Below, one piece after another: positions 1 through 12,960 of a DNA stretch of 64,000 bases; the first letter of the stretch is position 1, and each line of letters opens with the position of its first letter. A program made the position numbers and the translations under genes. The stretch covers positions 1,022,419-1,086,418 of the forward strand of contig NZ_JAENHL010000007.1 of NCBI RefSeq assembly GCF_016595235.1, given 5' to 3'. The notes beneath the pieces are model-generated. The model worked only from the letters and a program-made list of their open reading frames with translations. It was not told the origin of the DNA and searched no databases. This DNA is from Taklimakanibacter albus (GTDB lineage Bacteria > Pseudomonadota > Alphaproteobacteria > Rhizobiales > Aestuariivirgaceae).

Positions 1-361
1 GGTCGAGCACTTCATGCGGCACCTCTGCCACCTTCATCGCGGCGGCTGTCGCCTGCCAGGACGGCACATCCCCCATCGCGATATCGAGGCCACCGGAAAC
101 ATGGAGAAGCGGTTCGCCCGCTTCCGCTTCGAGCCGCCGCCATGCCGGATAGGCGGCGCGGCACAACGGGATATAGAAGGGATCGCTATAGGCGAGGCGA
201 ATGATGCGGGTCTGGCCCTGGGAGCTGCCCTTCTTATGTCCGACCTCCGCCGCTTCGAAGAGGACGACACGTTCGTTTCGGGCCGCCATCGCGCGGGCGG
301 CGGCACAGCCCATAACGCCGCCGCCGATCACCGCCACATGGAAATTCATTGCATCGTTCAT
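1..361 (-). CDS. FAD-dependent oxidoreductase, sarcosine-oxidase-like (5' part only)
   Basis: Only the first 120 codons lie in the window; the gene runs off the left edge. The N-terminus has the dinucleotide-binding GGGVMGCAAA loop near residues 13-22, then FEAAEVG and the segment GSSQGQTRIIRLAY, which matches the S-x-G-x-T-R-I signature of monomeric sarcosine oxidase and N-methyltryptophan oxidase (covalent-FAD amine oxidases). Such enzymes oxidatively demethylate N-methyl amino acids in the cytoplasm. Start codons are possible at 361 or 349; neither has a clear ribosome binding site. It is divergent from a LysR regulator, a usual layout for a regulated catabolic gene. The substrate cannot be deduced from this fragment. 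Confidence 0.85.
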   Translation of the reverse strand, partial: MNDAMNFHVAVIGGGVMGCAAARAMAARNERVVLFEAAEVGHKKGSSQGQTRIIRLAYSDPFYIPLCRAAYPAWRRLEAEAGEPLLHVSGGLDIAMGDVPSWQATAAAMKVAEVPHEVLD

Positions 362-418
362 GCGCTATAGGCACGCGATCCGGCCCGGCTTGACAAACGG
401 CGATTCCTGATCACCATG

Positions 419-435
419 CATAAGCAATGCTTATG
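419..435. promoter_or_regulatory. Perfect inverted repeat, probable LysR operator
   Basis: CATAAGCA and TGCTTATG flank a single A, giving two perfect 8-bp arms. The site lies between the divergent oxidoreductase gene and the LysR gene. A TTGACA hexamer sits just upstream at 390-395. LysR proteins usually bind dyads of this kind next to their own promoter, so it probably serves both directions. Confidence 0.6.
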
Positions 436-451
436 GATGAGATTTCCTGAT

Positions 452-1342
452 ATGCGCCGGCTGCCGCCTTTGCAGACCCTGCGGGCTTTCGAGGCCGCCG
501 CCCGGCTGCGCAGCTTCACGGCTGCCGCCCGTGAGCTGAACATCACCCAATCCGCGGTGAGCCAGCAGGTGCAGCTCCTCGAGGAATCACTCGGCAAGAC
601 GCTGTTCGACCGGCTGACCCGCCGCCTCGCTCTGACCCGCGCCGGCGAGCTTTTTGCCCCCACTGTCCGGCAAGCGCTCGAGATGATCGCGGAAGTGACC
701 GGCCATGTCTGCGCCGACGCGCCGGCGAGCGACCTGTCGCTGGCGGTCATTCCCTCACTGTCGACCCGCTGGCTGGTCGCGAGGCTGCCACGCTTTCGCG
801 GACGTCATCCCGATATCGATCTCGCCCTCTTCCCGGCCATCGAGGCGAGCGAGATCCAGGAATGCGGCGCCGATCTCGGCATACTCTACGGCACCGGCCG
901 CTGGCGCGGCTTCCGCTCGGAAGAACTGTTGCGCGAGACGATCTTTCCGGTCTGCAGCCCCGATCTGCTCGCCGCGAGCTTCCATGACGTCGATGATATC
1001 TTCGGCTGCACCTTGCTGCGCGATGCGGATGTGAAACACGAATATTGGCCGGCCTGGCTCGCCGCGGCCGGCACCCGCAAGCGCGTGGTGACACAAGGAC
1101 CTCGCTTTGATAGCCTGAGCGACATGATCGCGGCGGCCATCGACGGGCAAGGCATAGCGCTCGTGCGCGGCCTCCTCGTTGCCGACGATCTCAAGGTCGG
1201 CCGACTGGTGAAGCCTTTCAAGACCGAGATCCCATCGCGCTACGCCTATCATCTCGTCTGGTCCAAGACGCCCCGGAACCGGATCGCCGCCCTCGCCTTC
1301 CGCGAATGGATCACCGAGGAAATGACGGCCCATACCGCCTGA
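452..1342 (+). CDS. LysR family transcriptional regulator (GcvA-like)
   Basis: A 296-residue LysR regulator. The N-terminal winged helix-turn-helix (about residues 5-65: LRAFEAAARLRSFTAAA, then ITQSAVSQQV) is followed by an effector-binding domain. The opening MRRLPPLQTLRAFEA is typical of the GcvA subgroup. An in-frame ATG at 416 exists but has no ribosome binding site and would put the inverted repeat 419-435 inside the gene; the ATG at 452 has GGATGAG about 10 bases upstream and gives the family length, so 452 is preferred. It probably controls the divergent oxidoreductase and itself. Confidence 0.92.
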   Translation: MRRLPPLQTLRAFEAAARLRSFTAAARELNITQSAVSQQVQLLEESLGKTLFDRLTRRLALTRAGELFAPTVRQALEMIAEVTGHVCADAPASDLSLAVIPSLSTRWLVARLPRFRGRHPDIDLALFPAIEASEIQECGADLGILYGTGRWRGFRSEELLRETIFPVCSPDLLAASFHDVDDIFGCTLLRDADVKHEYWPAWLAAAGTRKRVVTQGPRFDSLSDMIAAAIDGQGIALVRGLLVADDLKVGRLVKPFKTEIPSRYAYHLVWSKTPRNRIAALAFREWITEEMTAHTA

Positions 1343-1361
1343 CATCCCCAGAACAGAAGCA

Positions 1362-2240
1362 ATGACTGAAGACATCACACTCTATCGCGACGCCGTCCTT
1401 CGTGCCTTTCCCGAACTCGCGGGAGCGAGCTTCCGCCCGCTGACCATGGGCTTTCATTCGCTGGCGCTCGACGTCGACGACCGCCTGATCTTCAAATTTC
1501 CGAAGGGGCCCGAGGCCGAGCGCGCCTTGCGCCGCGAGGCGCGGATCCTCGCGGCGGTGCGCCCGCATCTGTCGATGCCGGTACCGGATCTCGCGCTCAT
1601 CGAGGACCCGATGCTGTTCTCGCGCCACACGAAGATCAAAGGCGAGCACCTGCTGAGAGAGCATTATGAAAAGCTCAGGCCTGCGGCGCGCGAAAAGCTC
1701 GCCGAGGAGCTGGCGCGCTTCTATGCCGAGATCCACGCGCTCGATCCGCTATCGATGCGCCAGGCCGGCGCAACAGAGATACTCCCCTGGCGCCCGGTAT
1801 CGGAGATTCGCGCCAAGGCGCTGCCGCTGATGCCCGATGAGCTTCGCCTTTTGTGCGAGAGAACGATCACCGCTTATGAGGAACTGCCGGCCGATCCCTT
1901 GGGCATGACTTACGGCTTCTTCGACGGCCATGGCTGGAACATGGCGTTCGACCACGGGACGCAGCGCCTCAACGGCGTCTACGACTTCGCCGATTCAGGT
2001 TTTGGCCCCCTGCATCAGGATTTCGTCTATTCGTCTCTCATCGCGCCCGAGCTGACGTGGAAAATCGTCGATCGCTACGGGCGCATGACCGGCAGGCCGA
2101 TCAATTCAGAACGGATCAGCCTGCTGATCGGCATGCACCGGCTGTCGGACCTGGCCGAGCTCGCCGATGATCCGCATTATGTGGAAATGCTCCACGATCA
2201 ACTGGCTGCCTGGGCAAAGGACCGTCACCCCTTGGGCTAG
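1362..2240 (+). CDS. Aminoglycoside-phosphotransferase-fold kinase
   Basis: A 292-residue protein of the APH/choline-kinase fold. The nucleotide-binding half has LIFKFPKG near residue 44. The catalytic loop reads FFDGHGWNMAFD near residues 186-197, where the family usually has H-G-D-x-x-x-x-N; the catalytic Asp and metal-binding Asn are kept but the leading His is replaced. YDFADSGFGP near 207 is the metal-binding DFG-like motif. It follows the LysR gene by 19 bases and overlaps the convergent threonine aldolase gene by 4 bases. Family members phosphorylate antibiotics, choline or other small alcohols; nothing here fixes the substrate and resistance should not be assumed. Confidence 0.82.
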   Translation: MTEDITLYRDAVLRAFPELAGASFRPLTMGFHSLALDVDDRLIFKFPKGPEAERALRREARILAAVRPHLSMPVPDLALIEDPMLFSRHTKIKGEHLLREHYEKLRPAAREKLAEELARFYAEIHALDPLSMRQAGATEILPWRPVSEIRAKALPLMPDELRLLCERTITAYEELPADPLGMTYGFFDGHGWNMAFDHGTQRLNGVYDFADSGFGPLHQDFVYSSLIAPELTWKIVDRYGRMTGRPINSERISLLIGMHRLSDLAELADDPHYVEMLHDQLAAWAKDRHPLG

Positions 2241-3289
2241 CCTTGCTTCACCAAGCTGAGGAAACGATCGACATCCGCTTCGGGCGTCGCGAAGGACAGC
2301 ACGAAGCGGCAGAAGACTTCGTCTTCCGCGATGCCATCCCGCCCCAGAATGTCGAGACCCCATTGATGGAAATGCGCACCCGCAGCGAGGAGCTTGTCGT
2401 GCAGCGCCAGCGGCATCACCGCGAAGATCTCATTGGCTTCAACGGGGAGCGGGATGCGGATGCGGTTCGATTGCAGCAGGCCCTTCGCCAGGCGCTGGGC
2501 CAGGCCATTGGCGATGCGCGCATTGTCGAGCCACAGGCCGCCTTCGAGATAGGCCAGCATCTGGGTGCCGAGGAAGCGGCTCTTGGAGATGAGCTGGCCG
2601 CCGCGCATGCGCCGGTAGAGGAAATCTTCCGCCAGCGCCGTGTCGAAGAAGACGACCGCCTCGAGCAGCATGCCGCCATTCTTGGTGCCGCCGAAGGACA
2701 TGACATCGATGCCGGCTTTCCAGGTGATGTCGGCGGGTTTCACGCCGAGCGCGGCCACCGCATTGGCGAAGCGCGCGCCGTCGGTGTGGAACTTCATCTT
2801 ACGTGACTTGGCGACGGTTGAAAGCGCTTTGATCTCATCCGGCTTGTAGACACGGCCGAGCTCCGTCGAGTTGGTGATCGACAGCGCCGCCGGCTTCGGA
2901 TCATGCTCGCCGCGCAGGAAGCCTTTCAGCACCTTCTCGATGATCGGCGGCGTGAGCTTGCCTTCGACACCTTCGAGCCCGATGATCTTGGCGCCGCCGG
3001 TGAACATCTCCGGGCTGTTGCATTCATCGATCGCGCTATGCGCCTCATTATGGGTGAACACGGCGCCATAGGACGGCGTCAGCGCCGAGAGCGCCAGCCC
3101 GTTCGCCGCCGTGCCGGTTGTCACCAGAAAGGCGCGCACCTCTTTCTCGAAGACCTCCGAGAGCTTATCTTCCGCGCGCTTCGAATAGTCGTCATAGCCA
3201 TAGGAGGGGGTTGTCCCCTGATTGGCCGCTTCGATGGCGGCAAGGATCTTGGGGTGGATGCCGTAGACATTGTCGGACGCGAAATTCAT
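2237..3289 (-). CDS. ltaE: Low-specificity L-threonine aldolase
   Basis: A 350-residue fold-type I PLP enzyme that cleaves L-threonine or allo-threonine to glycine and acetaldehyde. Visible features are SDNVYGIHP at the N-terminus, HTDGAR near residues 168-173 (Asp170 to the PLP nitrogen) and SFGGTKNGG with the Schiff-base lysine at about 203. The length suits the alphaproteobacterial enzymes. It is convergent with the APH-like gene. Upstream lies a long non-coding stretch shared with gltB. Closely related beta-eliminating lyases cannot be wholly excluded, but SFGGTKNGG is the aldolase form. Confidence 0.92.
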   Translation of the reverse strand: MNFASDNVYGIHPKILAAIEAANQGTTPSYGYDDYSKRAEDKLSEVFEKEVRAFLVTTGTAANGLALSALTPSYGAVFTHNEAHSAIDECNSPEMFTGGAKIIGLEGVEGKLTPPIIEKVLKGFLRGEHDPKPAALSITNSTELGRVYKPDEIKALSTVAKSRKMKFHTDGARFANAVAALGVKPADITWKAGIDVMSFGGTKNGGMLLEAVVFFDTALAEDFLYRRMRGGQLISKSRFLGTQMLAYLEGGLWLDNARIANGLAQRLAKGLLQSNRIRIPLPVEANEIFAVMPLALHDKLLAAGAHFHQWGLDILGRDGIAEDEVFCRFVLSFATPEADVDRFLSLVKQG

Positions 3290-3440
3290 GGGCTGGGCCT
3301 TTCGGTGAGGACGAGATGCCTACTCAAGCCGCGCGAAACTGCCAACCCCCAACCGCAATCTGACTTCACGCAATTTTGTTTCGATCTGCATCTGAACGCC
3401 ATTCTTTACTTGCGCCCCAGGGTTTCATCTGACATATAGA

Positions 3441-3465
3441 AAAAGGACAGCATGACTGTCCTTTT
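3441..3465. other. Perfect hairpin in the ltaE-gltB intergenic region
   Basis: AAAAGGACAG and CTGTCCTTTT are perfect 10-bp arms around a 5-base loop (CATGA). Read leftwards it ends in a T-rich run, like a symmetric intrinsic terminator. It lies between two divergent genes, where no terminator is expected. The left arm also offers AGGA ahead of an ATG at 3452, opening a 29-codon frame to 3541; that frame has no recognisable product and is not called. Confidence 0.5.
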
Positions 3466-3601
3466 GCAGCGCAACAAGTTCAGGAACAGCCCGGATGATC
3501 CGGACCGCCGCCAATATGGCTCTGAACACGACGACCAATAAACCGGTCGATCGCCTGCGCACGCCCCGAGCTAAGACGACGAAAACGAAAAAGGATTGAA
3601 G

Positions 3602-3632
3602 CTCCGGGACGACCCTCAAGAGGGTGCCGGAG
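3602..3632. other. Two-tier hairpin upstream of gltB
   Basis: CTCCGG (3602-3607) pairs with CCGGAG (3627-3632), and inside it ACCCTC (3612-3617) pairs with GAGGGT (3620-3625). With the hairpin at 3441-3465 it makes the 497-base stretch between ltaE and gltB the most structured non-coding region here outside repeats. It may be a small RNA or leader. Otherwise I see no gene in 3290-3786. Confidence 0.4.
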
Positions 3633-3727
3633 GTTCGATCCAGGTCAGGCTGCGCGGGGAACGCCTGCGAAGGCCCCCACAGCTCGAAACCTCCAGCACC
3701 AGACGACCAGCATACTCTTGAGGTGGG

Positions 3728-3755
3728 TTCACGGCCCGGCTCAGAGGTTTATAAA
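3728..3755 (+). promoter_or_regulatory. Possible gltB promoter
   Basis: TTCACG, a 16-base spacer and TATAAA (3750-3755) resemble a housekeeping promoter. Transcription would start near 3762, upstream of the ATG at 3787 but downstream of an earlier in-frame start at 3718, which supports the later start for gltB. Confidence 0.35.
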
Positions 3756-3786
3756 AGTGTTCAGGAAACGTGAAAGGCTCGAGGCC

Positions 3787-8465
<4,679 letters not shown>

Positions 8466-8466
<1 letters not shown>

Positions 8467-9059
8467 TGAAGGTCTATGGCGACAGAAATTCCGGCAACTG
8501 CCAGAAGATCAGCTTCACGGCCGACTTCCTGCAGATCCCTTATCAATGGATCGATATCGACATCACCAAGGGGGAGAGCCGCACCGACGCCTATCTGCGC
8601 AAAAGCCCGATGGGCCAGGTGCCGATGATCGAGCTCGATGACGGTCGCTGCCTGGCGCAGTCGAACGCCATCATCCGCTATCTGGCGCAGGGGACGAGCC
8701 TGCTCCCGGACGACACTTTCACCCAGGCGAAGATCGACGAATTGTTGTTCTGGGAGCAATACAGCCACGAGCCCTATGTGGCGACGAGCCGCTATCACAT
8801 GGTCTATCTCGGCCGCAGCAAGGACGAGCGCGAGGCCTGGCGCGTCGAGCGTGGCGAGAAGGCGCTCGATTTGATGCAGCGGCTGATCAAGGGCCGGATG
8901 TGGTTCGTGGGCGACAGCCTGTCGGTCGCCGACATCGCCCTCCTTGCTTATACGCGGCTCGCCCATGAGGGCGGCTTCGATCTCAACGCACGGCCCGATG
9001 TGAAGGCCTGGATCATGCGCGCCGAAATGGCGCTCGGACTCCCGCCGGCAGGAAACTAG
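8466..9059 (+). CDS. Glutathione S-transferase family protein
   Basis: A 197-residue GST with an N-terminal thioredoxin fold (SGNCQKISF near residue 10, then the cis-Pro segment GQVPMIELDDG and the glutathione-contact SNAIIRYLA) and a C-terminal all-helical domain ending with SVADIALLAY. The start ATG overlaps the gltB stop by one base; a GTG three bases earlier is also possible. It is locked inside the glutamate synthase operon between gltB and gltD, 9 bases before the latter, so it is co-transcribed with them. Its substrate is unknown; position suggests a link to glutamate or glutathione metabolism. Confidence 0.92.
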
Positions 9060-9068
9060 GAGAAGACG

Positions 9069-10487
9069 ATGGGGAAGATCACCGGCTTTCTGGAAATCGA
9101 CCGGCAGGAGCAGAAATACGCACCGGCCTCCGACCGGGTGCGCCATTTCCGCGAATTCACCATTCCGCTCGATGACCGCGACACGCAGAAGCAGGCGGCG
9201 CGCTGCATGGATTGCGGCATCCCCTATTGTCACACCGGCTGCCCGGTGAACAACCAGATCCCCGACTGGAACGATCTCGTCTATCAGGGCAGCTGGCGCG
9301 AGGCGCTGGTCAATCTCCATTCGACCAACAACTTCCCGGAATTCACCGGCCGCATCTGCCCGGCGCCGTGCGAGGAAGCCTGCACGCTCAATCTCGAAAA
9401 CGTCCCGGTGACGATCAAGACGATCGAGCAGGCGATCGCCGACAAGGCGTGGTCGGAAGGCTGGATCAAGCCTGAGCCCGCCGAAGAGAAGACCGGCAAG
9501 CGTGTGGCCATCGTGGGATCGGGCTCGGCCGGCCTCGCCGCCGCCCAGCAGCTCGCCCGCGCCGGCCATGAGGTGCATGTCTTCGAACGTTATGCCAAGG
9601 CCGGCGGCCTGCTGCGCTACGGCATTCCCGACTTCAAGATGGAGAAGCATCCGATCGACCGCCGCGTCGAGCAGATGGAAGCCGAAGGCGTCACCTTCCA
9701 TTACAATGTCGATATCGGTGTCACGCGTCCGTTCCGCTCGCTCACCGATGCCTATGACGCCGTGCTCCTGGCCGGCGGCGCCGAGAAGCCGCGCGATCCG
9801 GGCCTGCCCGGCCTGGAGATGGCGGGCGCCCATTACGCCATGCCTTTCCTCATCCAGAGCAACCGGCGCGTCGGCGGCGAGGATGTTTCGAGTGAGGCGC
9901 CACTCGTCGCCACCGGCAAGCACGTCGTCGTCATCGGCGGCGGCGACACGGCGTCGGACTGCGTCGGCACCTCCTTCCGGCAAGGCGCGCTCTCGGTGAC
10001 GCAGCTCGATATCCGCCCGGTCCCGCCCGAGCAGGAAGACAAGATGCTGGTATGGCCCTATTGGCCGACCAAGTTCCGCACCTCCTCCTCGCAGGCCGAG
10101 GGCGCGGCGCGTGAATTCTCCTGCGCCACGCTCGCCATCGTCGGCGAAAAGGGCAAGGTGACCGGCGTGAAGTGCGCCCGCGTGAATCAAAAGCGCGAGC
10201 CGCTGCCCGGCACCGAATTCATCATCAAGGCCGATCTCGTGCTGATCGCCATCGGTTTCTCGGGGCCGGAAGAGGAAGGCCTCCTGAAGGAGACATCCTT
10301 CGAACGCGACAAGCGCGGCAATGTCAAAGCCAATACCGACGACTATCGCACCTCGGTTGCCAAGGTCTTCGCCGCCGGCGACATCCGCAAGGGCCAGTCC
10401 CTGGTGGTCTGGGCGATCCGCGAAGGCCGCCAGGCGGCGCGCGCCATCGACGAATTCCTGATGGGCGAGTCGGAACTGCCGCGATAG
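9069..10487 (+). CDS. gltD: Glutamate synthase small (beta) subunit
   Basis: The 472-residue FAD/NADPH subunit passes NADPH electrons to GltB. The N-terminal domain has the two cysteine clusters for low-potential 4Fe-4S centres ([17 protein letters not shown] and CPAPCEEAC). The FAD-binding loop is GSGSAGL near residue 149 and the NADPH site is GGGDTASDC near 297. [15 protein letters not shown] near the C-terminus is the second FAD contact. An AGGAG at 9058-9062 precedes the ATG. It is the last gene of the gltB-GST-gltD operon. Confidence 0.97.
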   Translation: MGKITGFLEIDRQEQKYAPASDRVRHFREFTIPLDDRDTQKQAARCMDCGIPYCHTGCPVNNQIPDWNDLVYQGSWREALVNLHSTNNFPEFTGRICPAPCEEACTLNLENVPVTIKTIEQAIADKAWSEGWIKPEPAEEKTGKRVAIVGSGSAGLAAAQQLARAGHEVHVFERYAKAGGLLRYGIPDFKMEKHPIDRRVEQMEAEGVTFHYNVDIGVTRPFRSLTDAYDAVLLAGGAEKPRDPGLPGLEMAGAHYAMPFLIQSNRRVGGEDVSSEAPLVATGKHVVVIGGGDTASDCVGTSFRQGALSVTQLDIRPVPPEQEDKMLVWPYWPTKFRTSSSQAEGAAREFSCATLAIVGEKGKVTGVKCARVNQKREPLPGTEFIIKADLVLIAIGFSGPEEEGLLKETSFERDKRGNVKANTDDYRTSVAKVFAAGDIRKGQSLVVWAIREGRQAARAIDEFLMGESELPR

Positions 10488-10504
10488 ACCAACCGACGCC
10501 ACAA

Positions 10505-10543
10505 CCAGAGCGGGACAAGCCCCGGCTTGACAGCCCACTCTGG
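10505..10543 (+). terminator. Possible gltD terminator
   Basis: CCAGAG (10505-10510) pairs with CTCTGG (10538-10543) around an inner hairpin CAAGCC-CC-GGCTTG (10516-10529). There is no clean T-run. It overlaps the -35 box of the next promoter, so it could also be regulatory. Confidence 0.4.
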
Positions 10544-10556
10544 CTCCGCCTAATTA
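10527..10556 (+). promoter_or_regulatory. Promoter of the ROK-controlled operon
   Basis: TTGACA (10527-10532) is followed after 18 bases by TAATTA (10551-10556), or after 17 by CTAATT. The -10 box lies inside the left half of the inverted repeat 10550-10582, so a bound repressor would cover it. Confidence 0.65.
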
Positions 10557-10582
10557 GTTCGTCACCAGAGTGAACTAATTAG
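10550..10582. promoter_or_regulatory. Operator for the ROK repressor (perfect 11-bp inverted repeat)
   Basis: CTAATTAGTTC (10550-10560) and GAACTAATTAG (10572-10582) are perfect inverted arms separated by 11 bases. Each arm itself contains the palindrome CTAATTAG. The site ends 16 bases before the ROK regulator's start codon and overlaps its -10 box, so autorepression is the simplest reading. AT-rich dyads of this kind are usual for NagC/Mlc/XylR-type ROK repressors. Confidence 0.75.
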
Positions 10583-10598
10583 TGATACGCTGCAGATC

Positions 10599-11858
10599 AT
10601 GGACGCCGTGCCGTCGACCGCCTCCGCCACCGGACTGCCCAGGCTGTTCAGCCTGCGCACCGTCGTCGAAATGATCGTCACCGCGGGTCCGATTACTAGG
10701 GCCGAGATTTCCCGGCGGACCGGGTTGTCCAAGCAGGCCGTATCGGAAGTCGCCCGCCAGCTCGAGGATGCCGGCTGGATCGGCCAGGTCGGCCGCACCC
10801 AGGGCAATATCGGCCGCACCGGCGTCACCTATCAGATCGTGCCCTCGGCCGCCTATGTCATCGGCATCGATCTGGGCGGCAAAAAATGCCGGATCGCCCT
10901 TGCCGATCTGAGCTCCCATGTCGTCGCCGAGACGACCGCCGCCACCGATCCGGCGGGCGGCATTACCGCATTGCGGCAGATCGCCGGCGAGGTCGACCGC
11001 CTCATCGCCGAGACCGGCATCGATCGCTCGAAGATCCAGCGCGCCGTCATCGGCTGCCCCGGCATCATCGATCCGCGCAGCGGCCGGCTCAATCACTCGC
11101 CCTCAATTCCCGATCTGACCGGAACCGACATAGCGGGCTCGCTCAGGACGCTGCTCGGCGCGCCGACGACGGCGGAGAACGACGTCAATCTCGCGGTCCT
11201 GGGCGAGCACTGGCAGGGGCGTGGGCGCGGCGCCGACAGTCTCGCTTTCGCCGCCCTCGGCACCGGCATCGGCCTCGGCCTGATGATCAATGGCAAGCTC
11301 ATCCGCGGCCGCCGCGGCGCTGCCGGCGAAATCTGCTTCCTGCCCATCGAGAATGATCCTTTCGACGAAAACATCCTTGGCGAGGGCGCCTTCGAGCGCG
11401 CCATCGGCAGCCGGGGCATCATGGCGCGTTACCGCCGCCTGGGCGGCGACCAGCTCGGCGATCGGGCCGCCCGCTCCGTCGATGAAATCTTCGCCGCCCT
11501 GCGCAAAGGCGATGCGGTCGCCGAACGCACCATCGACGAAACCGCCAGGCTCTTCGCCTTCGGCCTCCTGTCGCTCACCGCGATCATCGATCCCGACATG
11601 ATCGTGCTCGGCGGCAGCATCGGCATCCAGCCCGAGCTGGTCGAGCGCGCCACCGCTTACGTGAAGGCGGGCTCCGAGCAGCCGCCACACATCGCCGCCA
11701 GCGCGCTCGGCAATCGCGCCACATTGATCGGCGCTTTGGCGACCGGCCTGGCGCAGCTGCAGGAGTCGGTCTTCGCGATACCGACGAGCGGTCCCTTCCC
11801 GCTGCCGGACCCCGGTCCTCACCCGGCGCGTGCCGGCAAACCTGCATTGGAGTTGTGA
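10599..11858 (+). CDS. ROK family transcriptional repressor
   Basis: A 419-residue protein with an N-terminal winged helix (about residues 20-80: ITRAEISRRTGLSKQAVSEVARQL region) joined to a ROK sugar-kinase-like domain (IGIDLGGKKCRIAL near residue 88; PGIIDP near 155; a glucokinase-like second half with VLGGSIG near 336). Proteins with this layout (NagC, Mlc, XylR) repress sugar genes and release DNA on binding a sugar or sugar phosphate. It heads an eight-gene operon; its stop overlaps the ATPase start by 4 bases. The perfect dyad just upstream implies that it controls itself and the whole operon. Confidence 0.93.
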   Translation: MDAVPSTASATGLPRLFSLRTVVEMIVTAGPITRAEISRRTGLSKQAVSEVARQLEDAGWIGQVGRTQGNIGRTGVTYQIVPSAAYVIGIDLGGKKCRIALADLSSHVVAETTAATDPAGGITALRQIAGEVDRLIAETGIDRSKIQRAVIGCPGIIDPRSGRLNHSPSIPDLTGTDIAGSLRTLLGAPTTAENDVNLAVLGEHWQGRGRGADSLAFAALGTGIGLGLMINGKLIRGRRGAAGEICFLPIENDPFDENILGEGAFERAIGSRGIMARYRRLGGDQLGDRAARSVDEIFAALRKGDAVAERTIDETARLFAFGLLSLTAIIDPDMIVLGGSIGIQPELVERATAYVKAGSEQPPHIAASALGNRATLIGALATGLAQLQESVFAIPTSGPFPLPDPGPHPARAGKPALEL

Positions 11859-12916
11859 AGATCGTGAGTGAGAACGGGCTTGTCCGCCTGGAAGGCGTTT
11901 CTGTTTCCTACGGCACGTTTCATGCGTTGCGTCCTTTGGATCTGACCATCGGACATGGCGATTTCCTGGCGATCCTCGGTCCCTCGGGCTGCGGCAAGAC
12001 GACCTTGCTGCGCGCCATCGGTGGCTTCCAGCGGCCGACGTCGGGCCGTATCCTCATCGACGGCCAGGATGTGACGGCGCTCGGACCGGAGAAACGGCCG
12101 AGCAATACAGTCTTCCAGGGCTATGGCCTTTTTCCGCATCTGAATGTCCGGCAGAATATCGGCTATGGCCTGCGCATCGCCGGCCGCGGCCGTCCCGATA
12201 TCGCGCGCGAGGTCGAGCATATCGCCGCGCTGGTCAGATTGCAGGAATATCTCGATCGCCCGATCGACAAGCTTTCGGGCGGCCAGCGCCAGCGCGTCGC
12301 TCTGGCCCGCGCGCTCGTCATGCGGCCGAAAGTGCTGCTGCTCGATGAGCCCCTGGCGGCGCTCGATCTGAAACTGCGCCAGACCATGCAGGAAGAATTG
12401 CGCCGCATCCATCGCGAGATCGGCGGCACCTTCGTCTTCGTCACCCACGACCAGAGCGAGGCCTTGAGCCTCGCGACGCGGATCGCCGTGATGAATGAGG
12501 GCCATCTCGTCCAGATCGGTTCGCCCGAAGAAATCTATCAGCGACCGAAGAGCCGTTTCGTCGCGACATTTCTCGGCGAGGCCAATGTGCTTGCGGCCAC
12601 ACGGCGCGCCGGCCATGTGACGCTGGCGGCGGGCGGAAGCTTTACCAGCAGAGGCGCGGACGGCGATATCGCGATCGCGGTCCGGCCCGAAGTGATCAAG
12701 ATCGCGCCCTCTCCCGGCGCGGCTGGCCTCACGCTGCGCGGACGGGTGCGCGACCGGGTCTATCTGGGCTCGCATCTGCGCTACGAGATCGGCCTTGCCG
12801 ATGGCGGCCGGCTGGTGGCTGCCGCCGACACCGCCGATCGCCGCAACCTTCCCGCTCCCGGCGAGGAAATCACCGTCGGCTGGGCGCATGACGCGCAAGT
12901 GCTGCTCGACACGTAG
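11855..12916 (+). CDS. ABC importer ATP-binding protein, PotA-type
   Basis: A 353-residue ATPase with Walker A GPSGCGKTT near residue 43, Q-loop VFQGYGLFPHL, signature LSGGQRQRVALARAL, Walker B VLLLDEPLAALD, H-loop FVTHDQ, and a C-terminal TOBE/OB regulatory domain (about 250-353). This domain order is that of PotA/FbpC/UgpC importers. The start is taken as the GTG overlapping the ROK stop; a GTG slightly downstream is also possible. It energises the importer formed with the next three genes. Similarity to the polyamine/opine class gives the fold, not the substrate. Confidence 0.93.
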   Translation: MKIVSENGLVRLEGVSVSYGTFHALRPLDLTIGHGDFLAILGPSGCGKTTLLRAIGGFQRPTSGRILIDGQDVTALGPEKRPSNTVFQGYGLFPHLNVRQNIGYGLRIAGRGRPDIAREVEHIAALVRLQEYLDRPIDKLSGGQRQRVALARALVMRPKVLLLDEPLAALDLKLRQTMQEELRRIHREIGGTFVFVTHDQSEALSLATRIAVMNEGHLVQIGSPEEIYQRPKSRFVATFLGEANVLAATRRAGHVTLAAGGSFTSRGADGDIAIAVRPEVIKIAPSPGAAGLTLRGRVRDRVYLGSHLRYEIGLADGGRLVAAADTADRRNLPAPGEEITVGWAHDAQVLLDT

Positions 12917-12960
12917 CCCGCGGCATCAATCAACCATCGAGACAACTGGAGGAATTCACA

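Noticed and set aside
1362-2240. Calling the APH-fold protein an antibiotic-resistance gene
   Set aside because: The catalytic loop departs from antibiotic-modifying enzymes and there is no mobile context.
3452-3541. 29-codon frame with AGGA before its ATG
   Set aside because: It overlaps the perfect hairpin, has mixed third-position composition and no known product. Mentioned with the hairpin only.
3425-3619. 64-codon leftward frame between ltaE and gltB
   Set aside because: No ribosome binding site, crosses the hairpin, hydrophobic but no recognisable pattern.
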